The position numbers and the translations under genes are program-made. A DNA stretch of 37,558 nucleotides from positions 1 through 37,558 of the forward strand of contig JAGPDF010000044.1 in assembly GCA_018057705.1 (NCBI GenBank). Direction: 5' to 3'. Shown here piece by piece: positions 1-7,209 of this stretch (the stretch's first letter is position 1; every line of letters begins with the position of its first letter). The notes under the pieces were generated by a model. The model saw nothing but the letters and a program-made list of their open reading frames with translations. It was not told the origin of the DNA and did no database searches. Source of the stretch: Thermoanaerobaculia bacterium (GTDB taxonomy: Bacteria; Acidobacteriota; Thermoanaerobaculia; Multivoradales; JAGPDF01).

Positions 1-917
1 ACGATCCAGTGCGGCACCTGCTGGGCAGCGAGGAACTCCTCGGCGCCTTCTCCGGAGAGCATCGCGAGCGTCGACAGGAGTCCGGCCTCGGTGCAGTTGC
101 CCGCCGCGACCGTGACCAGCCGGGGCGCCGACACCACCGGCCACCCGGTGCGCGGGTCGAGGATGTGGCCGTAGCGGACGCCGTCCTTGAGGAGGAAGCG
201 CCGCGCGTCGCCACTGGTGCAGACGGCGCCCTGGCGGACCTCGAGGATCTGTTCGGTGCGGGCCGAGGCGGGATCGTCCACTCCCACCACCCACGGTTCG
301 CCGTCGCGGCGCGGGCCGGTCAGCACCAGATCTCCTCCCAGATTCACCAGGCAGGCGACTTCCGGGGCGGCCTGCCGCAGCAGCAGCGCCGCGCGGTCCG
401 CGGCATACTCCTTGCCGAGGCCGCCGAGATCGAGCTCCATCCCGGCGGGCAGGGTGAGGACAGGTCGTCGCCAGGTCACGCGCTGCCAGCCCACCAGCGG
501 CACGAGCTCAGCGACCTGGGCCGCGGTCGGAACCCGGTCGCTGCCGTCGAACTTCCAGGCGCGCCGGAGCACTCCGGAGGTGACGTCGAACGCACCTTCG
601 GAGATGCGGTGGCAGCGGGCGGCGAAGTCGAGCAGATCGGCGGTTTCGCTATCCACCGCGAACGGTTCGCCGGCGGCGGCGTGCAGCCGGGCCAGCACCG
701 AGTCGCTGCGGTAGCGCGAGAACTTGGCCTCGATGCGGTGGACCTCGACGGCGGCAATCTCGGTCAGCCGGCGCGTCACCCGCCGGTTGCCACCTTCGAC
801 GAGGACTTCACAGGGGCTGGCCATGGCGTCGAAGCGGCCCGCCCCATGGCCGGCCGCCCGGCGCACACGGAGCGTGCCCGGATCGAAGGTCAGCGCCGCC
901 TCAGAAGGCGCACCCAA
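1..917 (-). CDS. apbE: FAD:protein FMN transferase (ApbE family), 3' end beyond the window
   Basis: ApbE enzymes move FMN from FAD onto a Thr or Ser of an extracytoplasmic target protein. About 305 residues are visible and the C-terminus runs off the left edge. Family landmarks, numbered from the proposed TTG start: DAMASPCEV near 30, LDLGGLGKEYAADR near 163, NLGGDL, GEPWVVGVDDP, TSGDARRF near 235 and GHILDPRTG near 250. The motif after it reads CTEAGLLSTLAML, so the usual metal-binding Asp of the ADALxT motif is not in register. The TTG start overlaps the end of the DUF3570 gene by 17 nt. The first ATG (position 824) would fall at the conserved MGT position and is too late. No signal peptide is evident. 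It is the last visible gene of a four-gene operon, and the neighbouring barrel is the obvious candidate substrate. The family call is firm; the start is uncertain. Confidence 0.9.
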   Translation of the reverse strand, partial: MGAPSEAALTFDPGTLRVRRAAGHGAGRFDAMASPCEVLVEGGNRRVTRRLTEIAAVEVHRIEAKFSRYRSDSVLARLHAAAGEPFAVDSETADLLDFAARCHRISEGAFDVTSGVLRRAWKFDGSDRVPTAAQVAELVPLVGWQRVTWRRPVLTLPAGMELDLGGLGKEYAADRAALLLRQAAPEVACLVNLGGDLVLTGPRRDGEPWVVGVDDPASARTEQILEVRQGAVCTSGDARRFLLKDGVRYGHILDPRTGWPVVSAPRLVTVAAGNCTEAGLLSTLAMLSGEGAEEFLAAQQVPHWI

Positions 918-2196
918 ACTGCACCATCAGCGCATCCACGGCAGGAAAGAGCTCGTAGTCTGCCAGCACTCCGGGTTGCGCGCCGGAGACGGTGCCACTC
1001 TGCTCGTAGTACTCGAGCTTGATGTTCCACTCGCGATCGTGGCGCATCGGGCGCCCGTACTTGAGGCCGAACGTGACGCCAGTGAGGTCGCCAAGCCGGT
1101 AGTCGGCGCTGGCGTGGCCGGGAAGGGCTTCGCCCGCCGCGAGATAGCGGGTATAGAAACTGGCGGCGGACTGCTGGTAGAGCCGGGCGTGAGGCTGCAG
1201 GTAGCCCGCCCCGCCGAGGTCCCAGCGATAGCGCAGGTCGATCGTATGTGAGCGGATCCGCCAGTCGTCCCAATGGTAGCGATAGCTCACGTCCGCCGCA
1301 TCCTCGGAGCGCATCTGGCGTTTGTAGGCCACGTAGAGACTCTGTTTCGTTCGCGCGTCGGGCCGCGACTCGTAGAGCTGATCGACCGGGTTCCCCTGGT
1401 TCGGGCCGGGCAAGGGGTCGATCAGGCTCACCAGCTTGTAGGGATCCGTCAGGTAGCCGGAGCTCCTGCCGACGCTGTAGTTGATCTGTACCAGGGAGCG
1501 GCGGTCGAGGATCTGCGTCAGCCCGAACAGCAGGTCGTAGAGCGACTTCGTGTCCCCGCTCCCGATGCGATTGAGCGGTGGGACTCCGCCGCCGTCGTCC
1601 TCACCACCGCCGGGAACTTCGGGCGACATGCTGCCGAGCGGCTCCGGCAGGCCCCCCACCGGGTCGACGGTGTCGTAGCCGAGCGCGGCCCCCAGCGAGA
1701 GCGTGGTGTTGCGTTGGTTGAAGTCGCGTGCCAGGACAGCATTGACCGAGTAGGAACCGTAGTCGTATTCGGTCGAGACATTGGCACCGAACGTCGCTTT
1801 CCAGAGCGGCGAGAGCGGCTTCTCCCAGCTCATGTTGAGCGCCCAGCGCGTGTCGAGGAAACTCGTGTCGAGCGGGGTCTCCCCCGGCTGCGTGGCGTAG
1901 CTCCCGTGACCCGAAGGCGTGGTGTAGGTCTGCGCCCGGGAGGAGGGCGTCGCGCCGTTGGCCGAGGCGCCGGTCAGCGAGTCAACCGTGAGTCGGAAAT
2001 TCAACGCCTTGCCGTCACCCCGGTCCCAGCGCGCCGAGACCACAGGTTCGATAGCGGTGACCCGGTTGGTTTCGCTGTAATAGAGCACCTGCGAGTCGAA
2101 GCTCCAGCCGTCGGCCTGCGCTGCAGGGCAGCCGAGCAGCACGCCGGTCGCCGCGGCCAGCGCCAGGCGCACGCTGTTGTCCCGATTCAGTTGCAT
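901..2196 (-). CDS. DUF3570-type outer-membrane beta-barrel protein with a possible flavin attachment motif
   Basis: The product has 431 residues. A signal peptide of about 28 residues ends in AAQA, followed by alternating aromatic and polar strands typical of an outer-membrane barrel (FDSQVLYYSETNRV, VSARWDRGDGKALNFRLTV), and the protein ends in Phe (QFGCAF). The region fits DUF3570 as I remember it. Residues 72-78 read DSLTGAS, followed by NGAT. This resembles the D-x-x-T-G-A-T/S motif in which ApbE attaches FMN to the last Thr or Ser. The ATG overlaps the preceding DUF4266 gene by 10 nt, and the stop lies inside the start of apbE, so translation is probably coupled. The reading frame is open upstream to 2793, but that part is a shadow of the two upstream genes. 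Barrel and family calls are good; flavinylation is inference. Confidence 0.82.
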   Translation of the reverse strand: MQLNRDNSVRLALAAATGVLLGCPAAQADGWSFDSQVLYYSETNRVTAIEPVVSARWDRGDGKALNFRLTVDSLTGASANGATPSSRAQTYTTPSGHGSYATQPGETPLDTSFLDTRWALNMSWEKPLSPLWKATFGANVSTEYDYGSYSVNAVLARDFNQRNTTLSLGAALGYDTVDPVGGLPEPLGSMSPEVPGGGEDDGGGVPPLNRIGSGDTKSLYDLLFGLTQILDRRSLVQINYSVGRSSGYLTDPYKLVSLIDPLPGPNQGNPVDQLYESRPDARTKQSLYVAYKRQMRSEDAADVSYRYHWDDWRIRSHTIDLRYRWDLGGAGYLQPHARLYQQSAASFYTRYLAAGEALPGHASADYRLGDLTGVTFGLKYGRPMRHDREWNIKLEYYEQSGTVSGAQPGVLADYELFPAVDALMVQFGCAF

Positions 2197-2549
2197 CCGC
2201 AGCCTCCGCCCGCAAAGCCCGAGCCACCGCTCGAGGCCTCTTTGCTGAAATAGATGTGTTCGTCGAGCGCGAGCTCGAGCGGATAGCCGTCGAAGCGCAT
2301 GCAGCGTTTGGCGAGCTCGCCGCGGTCCCAGGGCTTCGCCCCCAGGCGGGGAGCGGCCGGGGTCGCTTCCGGAGACGTGGCCGCGGCCTGCTCCGTGGCG
2401 GCGGACGCGGACGATGCGGGCGTCCCGGACGTCGAGGGCGATGCCGATGACGTGGACGATGCGCAACCCGCGAGCGCGCTCGCCAGCATCAACGCGAGCA
2501 GCGCCAGAATGGGTCGAGTCCGGTCGATCCAGCGGATCCTGCAGATCAT
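2187..2549 (-). CDS. DUF4266-type small lipoprotein ending in GGGCGCN
   Basis: The product has 120 residues. It has an N-terminal hydrophobic stretch and a lipobox LAGC with the lipidated Cys at 29, then a low-complexity Ser/Ala/Thr linker (about 30-70). The conserved C-terminal block includes PWDRGELAKRCM, LDEHIYFSKE and the Gly-rich end GGGCGCN. This block matches DUF4266 from memory. The C-x-C at 117-119 sits at the very end of the chain and could bind a metal or take part in disulfide exchange. The ATG overlaps the TGA of the thioredoxin-like gene (ATGA), and the 3' end overlaps the barrel start, so the three proteins are made together. It is probably anchored in the outer or inner membrane facing the periplasm. 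Its molecular role is unknown; the neighbourhood suggests it works with the barrel and ApbE. Confidence 0.82.
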   Translation of the reverse strand: MICRIRWIDRTRPILALLALMLASALAGCASSTSSASPSTSGTPASSASAATEQAAATSPEATPAAPRLGAKPWDRGELAKRCMRFDGYPLELALDEHIYFSKEASSGGSGFAGGGCGCN

Positions 2550-3016
2550 GGGGCCTCCTCGTCGAGCAGTTGCGCGATCCTGCTTTGGAGCTTCGCCTCA
2601 TCGGCCTTGCGAAAACCGCTCTGACGGAAGCGGGTCTTGCCGTCCCGCGCGATGAGCACGGTGGTCGGCATCCCTTCGAGCCGCCACTGCTCGGCGAGCT
2701 TCCCGGCCGGGTCGAAGGCGATCCTGAAGCCGACCGGAGTCTCGGCGAGGAACTCCTCCGCGAGGCGACGATCCGTGTCGACGTTGACCGCAATCACCAC
2801 CAGGCCCCGTTTCCCGTGCTCTGCCTGGAGCCCGTCCATGTAGGGAAAGCTCGCACGACAGGGTTGACACCAGGAGGCCCAGAAATCGAGGTAGACGACC
2901 TGGCCGGCGTAGGCTGAGAGGTCAAGCGCAGCGAGCTCCTCGTAGGCGGCCGCTGGCGGTCCCAGGAGCACCACGAAGACGAATACGAGAATTCCCGTTC
3001 TCTTGGCCAGGCGCAT
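2546..3016 (-). CDS. TlpA/ResA-like periplasmic thioredoxin
   Basis: The product has 156 residues. A membrane or signal helix (TGILVFVFVVLLGPPAAA) is followed by a thioredoxin fold with WASWCQPC as the redox site, the cis-Pro segment EGMPTTVLI, and an N-terminal part typical of peroxiredoxin-like TlpA proteins (GQVVYLDF). Such proteins reduce or oxidise Cys pairs outside the cytoplasm. I chose the ATG at 3016 because it starts directly before the signal helix and has a purine-rich GGGAG stretch upstream; the frame is open further upstream to 3094. It is the first gene of the minus-strand operon and ends in an ATGA overlap with the DUF4266 gene. A TATACA hexamer lies about 31 nt upstream. A likely partner is the C-terminal C-x-C of the DUF4266 lipoprotein, which is inference. 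Confidence 0.9.
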   Translation of the reverse strand: MRLAKRTGILVFVFVVLLGPPAAAYEELAALDLSAYAGQVVYLDFWASWCQPCRASFPYMDGLQAEHGKRGLVVIAVNVDTDRRLAEEFLAETPVGFRIAFDPAGKLAEQWRLEGMPTTVLIARDGKTRFRQSGFRKADEAKLQSRIAQLLDEEAP

Positions 3017-3047
3017 GAGGAGCGACTCCCGGAGAGGCGACCCTGGC

Positions 3048-3053
3048 TGTATA
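3048..3053 (-). promoter_or_regulatory. Possible -10 box of the tlpA-DUF4266-DUF3570-apbE operon
   Basis: On the minus strand this reads TATACA, an AT-rich hexamer in a GC-rich gap, about 31 nt before the ATG of the thioredoxin-like gene. No clear -35 was seen. The divergent kinase gene K1 starts 86 nt further on. Confidence 0.35.
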
Positions 3054-3122
3054 TCACCCGCTCCCGCCGGCCGACCCGTCCGAAGGGGCGGCAACCGCCG
3101 GGCACGCGAGCGCCAACGGCGC

Positions 3123-3128
3123 TAGACT
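3123..3128 (+). promoter_or_regulatory. Possible -10 box (TAGACT) of kinase gene K1
   Basis: TAGACT ends 10 nt before the TTG start of K1, and no Shine-Dalgarno sequence is present. The same arrangement occurs before K2, K4, the phosphoesterase at 7210 and the sigma factor at 37236, which makes a chance match less likely. Confidence 0.45.
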
Positions 3129-3138
3129 GCAGCGCAAC

Positions 3139-5880
3139 TTGAACGACAACGAACGACGCGACCTCGGGCCCGGCAGTTCGCTCGCCCACTACCGCATCAC
3201 CGCCAAGCTCGGCGAAGGCGGCATGGGCGAGGTCTGGAGCGCCACCGACACCCGACTCGACCGCGAGGTCGCCATCAAAGTGCTGCCCGCCGCGTTAACA
3301 GAAGACAAGGAGCGCCTGGCACGTTTCGAACGCGAGGCGAAGCTCCTCGCCCAGCTCAACCACCCGAATATCGCCCAGATCTACGGCCTCGAAAGCAGCG
3401 GCGCGACCCACGCCCTCGTCATGGAGCTCGTCCCCGGCCCGACCCTGGCCGAACGCCTCGAATCCGGGCCTCTTCCCTTTTCTGAGAGCGTTTCTTTCGC
3501 GCTGCAGATCGCGCAGGCGCTCGAAGAGGCGCACGAGAAAGGCATCGTCCATCGTGACCTCAAGCCCCAAAACATAAAGGCTTCCAGTGAAGGCAAAGCC
3601 AAGGTCCTCGATTTCGGATTGGCCAAAGCGATGGAGGCAGCGCCCGGTTCCGCGTCCGCCACCGATCTCGCGCGTTCGCCGACGCTGATGAACTCCCCCA
3701 CCCTGACCGCGGTCCACGGCACCCAGCTGGGCATCATCCTGGGCACTGCGGCCTACATGGCGCCGGAGCAGGCGCGCGGCGCGGCCGTCGACAAGCGGGC
3801 CGACATCTGGGCGTTCGGAGTGCTCCTCTACGAGATGCTCACCGGCGAGCGTCTGTTCGAGGGCGACAGCGTCGTTGACACCCTCTCGGCGGTGATGCGC
3901 AAAGAGATCGATCTCGGTCGCCTCCCCGCCGGCACACCGGGGGTGATCCGGCAGCTCCTGCGCCGCTGCCTCGAACGCAACCCGAAACGGCGGCTGCACG
4001 ACATCGCCGATGCGCGGATCGTGCTCGAGGACGTATTGGCTGGCGTCGACGTCGACGAGCGGGGGGCACCGGTTGGGCGAGCGCAATCGCGCACGCCCGG
4101 GCGAACTCACCTGACCTGGCTCGCCGGTCTCCTCATCGCGGTCGCCGGCACCGCCCTTCTCACCCGCTTCGCGGGTGAACACGGCGCGGCGCCGGGCGAG
4201 CCGCAGCGCCTGGCCATCCATCTTGCCAACGACCAGGAACTGGCCATCGGCGGCAACTCCCTGCTGACCTTTTCGCCCGACGGGCGCAGCCTGGTGTTCG
4301 CCGTGATGGAGAAGGGTCGGCGAGCGATCTACCGGCGCGAGCTCGGCCAACGGGACGCCGAAAGGATCGAAGGCACCGAAGACGGCGAGGCGCCCTTCTT
4401 CTCGCCCGATGGCCGCTCGCTCGGCTTCGTCGCGCGGGGACAGGTGATGAAGGTCGCGGCCGCGGGGGGCCGCCCGGTCCGCATCGGCGAGGCGCGCGGC
4501 GCGGGCGGCGCGACCTGGCTCGACGACGGCACGATCGTGCTGGCGCCGATCTACTCCGACGGGCTCTTCCGCATGACCGCCGAGGGCGCCAACCTGACAC
4601 GGCTGACGACCCCCGATCGCGACGCCGGCGTGCTCGGCCACTGGTGGCCCGACGAGGTTCCCGGCGGACGGTGGGTGTTGTTCACCGCGTTCCGAACGCC
4701 GGTCGACACCTCGCGGGTCGGCGCTGTCGACCTCACCACAGGGGAAGTCCGCTGGCTCGTCGAGGGCGGCTTCTTCGGCCGCTACCTGGCGACCGGGCAT
4801 CTTCTCTACGCCAAGGGGCAGCGTCTCTACGCCGTGCCGTTCGACGCCGCGACGGCCACCGTGGGCGGTGCGGCCGTGACCGTTCTCGACGACCTGCTCG
4901 TCGAGCAGACTGGCGGCTTCGCCATGCTGGCGGTGTCGCGCCGCGGCACGCTCGCCTACGTCAGCGAGTCGCTCGGCCACCTGCCGACCGAGCTGGTCTG
5001 GCTCGATCGCGCCGGGATCGCAACGCCGGCGGCGACCGAGCGCCGGCGCTACCTGACCGTCGGCCTCTCGCCCGATGGCCGTCGGGCGGCTCTCACCGTG
5101 CAAGGCGAAAGCCGCGACCTGTGGGTTCTCTCGTTCGACCGGGGCACCCTCTCGCGCCTGACCAGTGGCGACGACACGGAGTTCGACCCCACATGGACGC
5201 CCGACGGCAACGAGCTGATCTACGTCGTGGACCGTCCGCCGTTCGAGCTCCATCGTATTGCCGCCGGAGCACCCGACTCCGGACGCCCGGTCTGGAACGA
5301 GCCGGCGGAGCTCGACCACACGACGCCGGTCGTCGCGCCCGATGGCCGGACGGTCGTCTACAGCCTGACCGAGGAGGGTACGGGGACGAATCTCTACGCT
5401 CGCCCGTTCGCCGGCGGCGAGCCGCGGGCGCTCCGCGCCAGCCGCGGCCAGGAGCTGTACGCCTCGTTCTCGGCGGACGGCCGTTGGCTCGCCTACGAAT
5501 CGGACGAAACCGGGCGCCCGGAGATCTACGTCGAGGCGTTTCCGGGACCGGGGGAGCGCGTCCAGGTCTCCGCCGACGGCGGGCGTCAGCCGCGCTGGGC
5601 CGCCAACGGCGAGCTCTTCTACCGTCATGACGACGAACTGCGCGTCGTCGTGACGCGCTTCGACGGGCGCTTTGCCTTCGAGCCGCCGCGCTCGCTGTTC
5701 CGGTATCCAATAAAGCAGAGCAGCAGCGGCGGCACCGAGGCCCACCTCTACGACGTCAGCGCCGACGGCCGGCGCCTCCTGGCCATTACCACCCCGGAAA
5801 CGCTGCGACCACGGCAGATCGACATCGTCACCGAATGGACGACCGAGCTCGTTCGCCTGATGTCCGGGGGCAAACCGTAG
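3139..5880 (+). CDS. Receptor-type Ser/Thr protein kinase with C-terminal PD40 propeller (K1)
   Basis: The product has 913 residues. The N-terminal kinase domain has the glycine loop GEGGMGEV (25-32), ATP Lys47, HRDLKPQN with catalytic Asp140, DFG at 158-160 and MAPEQ at 207-211. The activation loop carries the Ser/Thr-Pro run RSPTLMNSPTLT, plausible autophosphorylation sites. One membrane helix lies at about 325-343. The remainder is a WD40/TolB-like propeller made of repeats such as [22 protein letters not shown] and FSADGRWLAYES. The kinase should face the cytoplasm and the propeller the periplasm; the ligand is unknown. The start is TTG with no ribosome site. K1 differs from the other four in lacking the MIGxRLGPYE opening, with a longer N-terminus instead. 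It converges on the esterase gene, and a dead kinase 5' end lies just behind it. Confidence 0.93.
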   Translation: MNDNERRDLGPGSSLAHYRITAKLGEGGMGEVWSATDTRLDREVAIKVLPAALTEDKERLARFEREAKLLAQLNHPNIAQIYGLESSGATHALVMELVPGPTLAERLESGPLPFSESVSFALQIAQALEEAHEKGIVHRDLKPQNIKASSEGKAKVLDFGLAKAMEAAPGSASATDLARSPTLMNSPTLTAVHGTQLGIILGTAAYMAPEQARGAAVDKRADIWAFGVLLYEMLTGERLFEGDSVVDTLSAVMRKEIDLGRLPAGTPGVIRQLLRRCLERNPKRRLHDIADARIVLEDVLAGVDVDERGAPVGRAQSRTPGRTHLTWLAGLLIAVAGTALLTRFAGEHGAAPGEPQRLAIHLANDQELAIGGNSLLTFSPDGRSLVFAVMEKGRRAIYRRELGQRDAERIEGTEDGEAPFFSPDGRSLGFVARGQVMKVAAAGGRPVRIGEARGAGGATWLDDGTIVLAPIYSDGLFRMTAEGANLTRLTTPDRDAGVLGHWWPDEVPGGRWVLFTAFRTPVDTSRVGAVDLTTGEVRWLVEGGFFGRYLATGHLLYAKGQRLYAVPFDAATATVGGAAVTVLDDLLVEQTGGFAMLAVSRRGTLAYVSESLGHLPTELVWLDRAGIATPAATERRRYLTVGLSPDGRRAALTVQGESRDLWVLSFDRGTLSRLTSGDDTEFDPTWTPDGNELIYVVDRPPFELHRIAAGAPDSGRPVWNEPAELDHTTPVVAPDGRTVVYSLTEEGTGTNLYARPFAGGEPRALRASRGQELYASFSADGRWLAYESDETGRPEIYVEAFPGPGERVQVSADGGRQPRWAANGELFYRHDDELRVVVTRFDGRFAFEPPRSLFRYPIKQSSSGGTEAHLYDVSADGRRLLAITTPETLRPRQIDIVTEWTTELVRLMSGGKP

Positions 5881-5919
5881 GCGAGAGCAGGTCCGGCGCC
5901 CGGCGAGCGGAGCCCCAGG

Positions 5920-6024
5920 TTCGGCAAACGCCTGGGCCCCTAGGAGATCACCGCCAAGCTCGGCGAGGGCGGCATGGTAGTGGTCTACCGAGCGACCGAC
6001 ACCTAGCTCAATCCTGAGCTCGGC
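5920..6024 (+). pseudogene. Kinase 5'-end remnant with two in-frame stops
   Basis: Read from 5920 this gives [18 protein letters not shown], then VVVYRATDT*LNPEL. It lines up with the first 34 residues of K2 ([20 protein letters not shown]...). A conserved Tyr codon has become TAG and a second TAG replaces an Arg codon. Similarity ends before the ATP-binding Lys. It lies 40 nt behind K1, in the position that K3 occupies behind K2, so it is probably what is left of a former tandem kinase. Confidence 0.8.
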
Positions 6025-6042
6025 GCGAGCCCGGCCGCTGGT

Positions 6043-7113
6043 TCAGAATCCGAAGGCGAAGCGTAGCGCCTGCTCGAGCTCGCGGTCGCGCCCCTCTGCC
6101 GGCGGGAACTCGTGGCCGAGGCCGGGGTAGATCCGTACCCGGACACCAGCCCCGGCCTTCTCGAGCCGTCTTGCCGCGAGCCGGTTGTTGGCAGCCGCTT
6201 CGTCGCGCTCGCCGTTCAGGAACGCGAAGCGCGGGAACGGACTCGGCAGGCGCTCCGGAACCGGCGCCAACCGCTCCTCGAACCAGCCCGCGACCGCGAC
6301 AACTCCGGCGAACCTCTCCGGGTAGCGCGCGGCCATCGTCAGCGCGACGCCGGCGCCCTGCGAGAAGCCGGTGAGCACGACCGGACCGATGGGGCGTTCT
6401 TTGGCCGTGCGTGCGATCGCCTCGAGTACCAGATACTCGGCCTGCTCGACGACGCCCCAGCCGAAGCCGTTGCCGACCCCCTCCTGCCCGCGCGGGACGA
6501 CCAGCAGCGCCCCGAGACGGGAAGCCGCGGCGCGAAACGCCTCGGCGATCGGTTCCGGAGTGCCGCCGTAGCCGTGCAGCGCGACGACGAGCGGCAGGGG
6601 CCCGTTCGGCGTCCCCTTGGGCGTGCGCTTGGGCGCGAACGAGAGCAGCGGCGCGCTCGCCAGGCGCGGCTTGGTGAGCTCGAGCTCCGCGGCGTTGTTC
6701 CCGCGAATGCGCTCCAGGGCCGCGGCGTAGCCGCGCTGCTCGCGGATCGGATCGAGGTCTTCGTCCCGCAGCAGCGTCGAGGTGAAGGCGAAACCGAGCT
6801 CGGCGCTCCGCGTCAGCGCGACGACCGCATCCTCTTTGCGGCCGCCGCGCGACAGCATGCAGGCGAGATTGTAGGCGTCGGGCGCCGAATCGGGGCGCGC
6901 GGCCGTGAGCTGCCGCGCCACCTCGACCGCCGCCTCCCAGTCTCTCCTCGCCGCCGCGCGGGCGAGCTCGCGGGAGAGCGCCTCGACGCTGGCCGGCGCG
7001 CTCTCCTTGGGGAAAGCGAATACGGAATGCTGGGCGACCGCCAGCCCGAGCACGAGCGTGAGCCCCATGGCGAGCTGGCGGCGGAATGCGTTCGTTCGAC
7101 TACGGAGCGGCAT
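6043..7113 (-). CDS. Secreted alpha/beta-hydrolase (phospholipase/carboxylesterase type) with TPR-like N-terminus
   Basis: The product has 356 residues. It has a signal peptide (about 1-33), then a helical region (44-130) with TPR-like pairs (WEAAVEVARQLTAARPDSA, AYNLACMLSRGGRKEDAV), then an alpha/beta-hydrolase fold. Visible catalytic residues are Ser251 in GFSQGAG, Asp304 in NGERDEA and His334 in GLGHEFP; the oxyanion region is VALHGYGG. This matches the PF02230 esterase group, which hydrolyses small carboxyl esters or lysophospholipids; the substrate cannot be told. Usual members are about 220 residues, so the TPR-like part is an added module that probably binds a partner. It is divergently transcribed from the phosphoesterase at 7210, with a 96-nt shared gap, and converges on K1. 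Confidence 0.86.
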   Translation of the reverse strand: MPLRSRTNAFRRQLAMGLTLVLGLAVAQHSVFAFPKESAPASVEALSRELARAAARRDWEAAVEVARQLTAARPDSAPDAYNLACMLSRGGRKEDAVVALTRSAELGFAFTSTLLRDEDLDPIREQRGYAAALERIRGNNAAELELTKPRLASAPLLSFAPKRTPKGTPNGPLPLVVALHGYGGTPEPIAEAFRAAASRLGALLVVPRGQEGVGNGFGWGVVEQAEYLVLEAIARTAKERPIGPVVLTGFSQGAGVALTMAARYPERFAGVVAVAGWFEERLAPVPERLPSPFPRFAFLNGERDEAAANNRLAARRLEKAGAGVRVRIYPGLGHEFPPAEGRDRELEQALRFAFGF

Positions 7114-7148
7114 CGCCTCCGTCTACGCTGTCCGCCCAGTCGAGGTTT

Positions 7149-7168
7149 CTTTGCCCGGAGGGGCAAGG
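7149..7168. promoter_or_regulatory. Inverted repeat in the divergent esterase/phosphoesterase gap
   Basis: TTGCCC and GGGCAA are perfect 6-nt arms around a GGAG loop, extendable by one wobble and one further pair. It lies upstream of the proposed -10 at 7194, so it is better placed as an operator or DNA-level site than as a terminator. It could also be chance. Confidence 0.3.
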
Positions 7169-7193
7169 ACGGCATTTCCGGCTCGACACTCGC

Positions 7194-7199
7194 TATTGT
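7194..7199 (+). promoter_or_regulatory. Possible -10 box (TATTGT) of the phosphoesterase gene
   Basis: TATTGT ends 10 nt before the ATG at 7210, and no Shine-Dalgarno sequence lies between. The spacing equals that seen before kinases K1, K2 and K4. Confidence 0.4.
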
Positions 7200-7209
7200 G
7201 CTGCTCACC

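Noticed and set aside
9-1251. Plus-strand open frames opposite apbE and the DUF3570 gene
   Set aside because: The minus strand codes recognisable ApbE and barrel proteins in this region; the plus frames show no domain.
2197-2793. Extended N-terminus of the DUF3570 frame
   Set aside because: The extra 199 residues are a frame-shifted reading of the DUF4266 and thioredoxin genes. The ATG at 2196 gives a proper signal peptide.
3295-5745. An 816-codon minus-strand frame opposite K1
   Set aside because: Antisense shadow of a kinase gene with full motifs on the plus strand.
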